Shown: piece by piece, positions 50,562 to 51,308 of the stretch
Position numbering within the stretch: position 1 is the stretch's first letter
How the letters are laid out: each line of letters opens with the position of its first letter
Assembly: GCA_021648405.1 (NCBI GenBank)
Contig: JAKISX010000005.1
Span: 1 to 51,308 of the forward strand
Length of the DNA stretch: 51,308 nucleotides
Direction of reading: 5' to 3'
From: Sulfurimonas sp.
Lineage (GTDB): Bacteria; Campylobacterota; Campylobacteria; Campylobacterales; Sulfurimonadaceae
Made by a program: the position numbers and the translations under genes
Notes under the pieces: model-generated
The model's database searches: none
What the model was told of the DNA's origin: nothing
Seen by the model: only the letters and a program-made list of their open reading frames with translations

Positions 50562-50597
50562 AGCACACAAGAAGTATAATTACGACTTTTAAAAGAT

Positions 50598-50673
50598 GGC
50601 CTGTTAGCTCAGTCGGTAGAGCAAATGACTGAAAATCATTGTGTCCTTGGTTCGATTCCGAGACAGGCCACCA
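50598..50673 (+). tRNA. tRNA-Phe (GAA), CCA encoded
   Basis: GGCCTGT/ACAGGCC acceptor stem, anticodon loop CTGAAAA (GAA), T-loop GGTTCGATTCC, 3' ACCA. Confidence 0.97.
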
Positions 50674-50756
50674 CTTACAAACAACATAAATCAAGCTAGA
50701 CAAATATTTATTCAAAGTTTCAGTATACATACTGGTATATTAATCTATTTACTCAC

Positions 50757-50778
50757 CCTGAATCAAGTTCAAAATGAC
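50757..50778. repeat. Degenerate extragenic copy of the palindromic repeat (CCTGAATCAAGTTCAAAATGAC)
   Basis: Shares CTGAATCAAGTTC...AATGAC with R3 in reverse complement; left terminus altered. Confidence 0.55.
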
Positions 50779-50847
50779 AGCCAGTATGAATCAGCCGTGG
50801 TTTTGGTATAGATATTTTCATTAATTTACTTAAGCTACAATACACTC

Positions 50848-51156
50848 ATGAAATTTAGAGCCGTTATAATATTAGCACTACTGTTTGTATTAAATACATC
50901 ACATGCAAGTGAATTTTTATTCTCATTTAATAGTGATAGTGCTTGTTCTACAACTCAACATTCAGACGAATTTAAAGTAAAAAAAAACAATACTAACGAG
51001 CATTGTGAGCTTCATTGTGAATACCACAGTTCCTATCTACTTCCTCAATACAACTTTATTTCTAAAGTAGCTATTACAAATTCATCTCTAATTTTAAAAC
51101 AAAATTTATATGTTTTTCAAAATAAATTAGAATTTTTTAAACCGCCCATCTCTTAA
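50848..51156 (+). CDS. Small exported Cys/His-containing hypothetical protein
   Basis: Signal peptide MKFRAVIILALLFVLNTSHA; CELHCEYH motif; directly upstream of an efflux-like gene start. Confidence 0.6.
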   Translation: MKFRAVIILALLFVLNTSHASEFLFSFNSDSACSTTQHSDEFKVKKNNTNEHCELHCEYHSSYLLPQYNFISKVAITNSSLILKQNLYVFQNKLEFFKPPIS

Positions 51157-51206
51157 CTCTTTATCTAAGCAAATATTACAAAAATTTTATTTTACAAAGG
51201 ATAATT

Positions 51207-51308
51207 ATGTTGAGAAGCATACTTATATCTGGACTTTTATGCACATTTTTAAGTGCACAAAGTTTTGATAAATTTCTACAAAAGGCTATTGATAATAGCC
51301 CATATTTA
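51207..51308 (+). CDS. N-terminus of a probable TolC-like outer-membrane efflux protein (truncated by window end)
   Basis: Signal peptide MLRSILISGLLCTFLSAQ followed by SFDKFLQKAIDNSPYL, typical of TolC/OEP N-termini; AAGGA ribosome-binding site upstream. Confidence 0.5.
   Translation, partial: MLRSILISGLLCTFLSAQSFDKFLQKAIDNSPYL

Overview
This AT-rich window comes from the chromosome of a Campylobacterota (Epsilonproteobacteria) bacterium, Sulfurimonas-like by gene content and protein style. It is mostly densely packed core genes: nucleotide-sugar genes (gmd, manC, ugd), pdxJ/pdxA, uvrA, a CheX-like/FliN/FliO-like flagellar cluster, dus, dksA-like, rlmH, accD, flaG, argG, a ferredoxin-thioredoxin reductase-like protein, rplI, hslVU, era, a csd6/pgp2-like cell-shape gene, argJ, a K+ channel, rpmB, an HDOD plus CheX-like pair, rpe, trpF, a DnaQ-like exonuclease, accA-fabF-acpP-fabG, gpmI, mraY-murD, tRNA-Phe(GAA), and the start of an efflux gene. 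The main accessory-like locus is a nine-gene type II secretion/type IV pilus/MSHA-like operon (26419-35723). Its order resembles the Campylobacter cts DNA-uptake cluster, and it contains no pilin gene. The most notable observations are: (1) a short palindromic repeat family (GATTC..TCAAG..GAATGAC, with compensatory stem changes) inserted in frame in manC and ugd; (2) the decayed remains of an M14 carboxypeptidase, probably csd4/pgp1, directly after the intact csd6-like gene; (3) a sigma-28-like flaG promoter whose 11-nt spacer is almost entirely a poly-T tract, suggesting phase variation; (4) the pilin-less cts-like operon with poorly characterised accessory genes; (5) a split FliY-like CheX/FliN arrangement. 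All calls come from reading the sequence and motifs; no database search was run.
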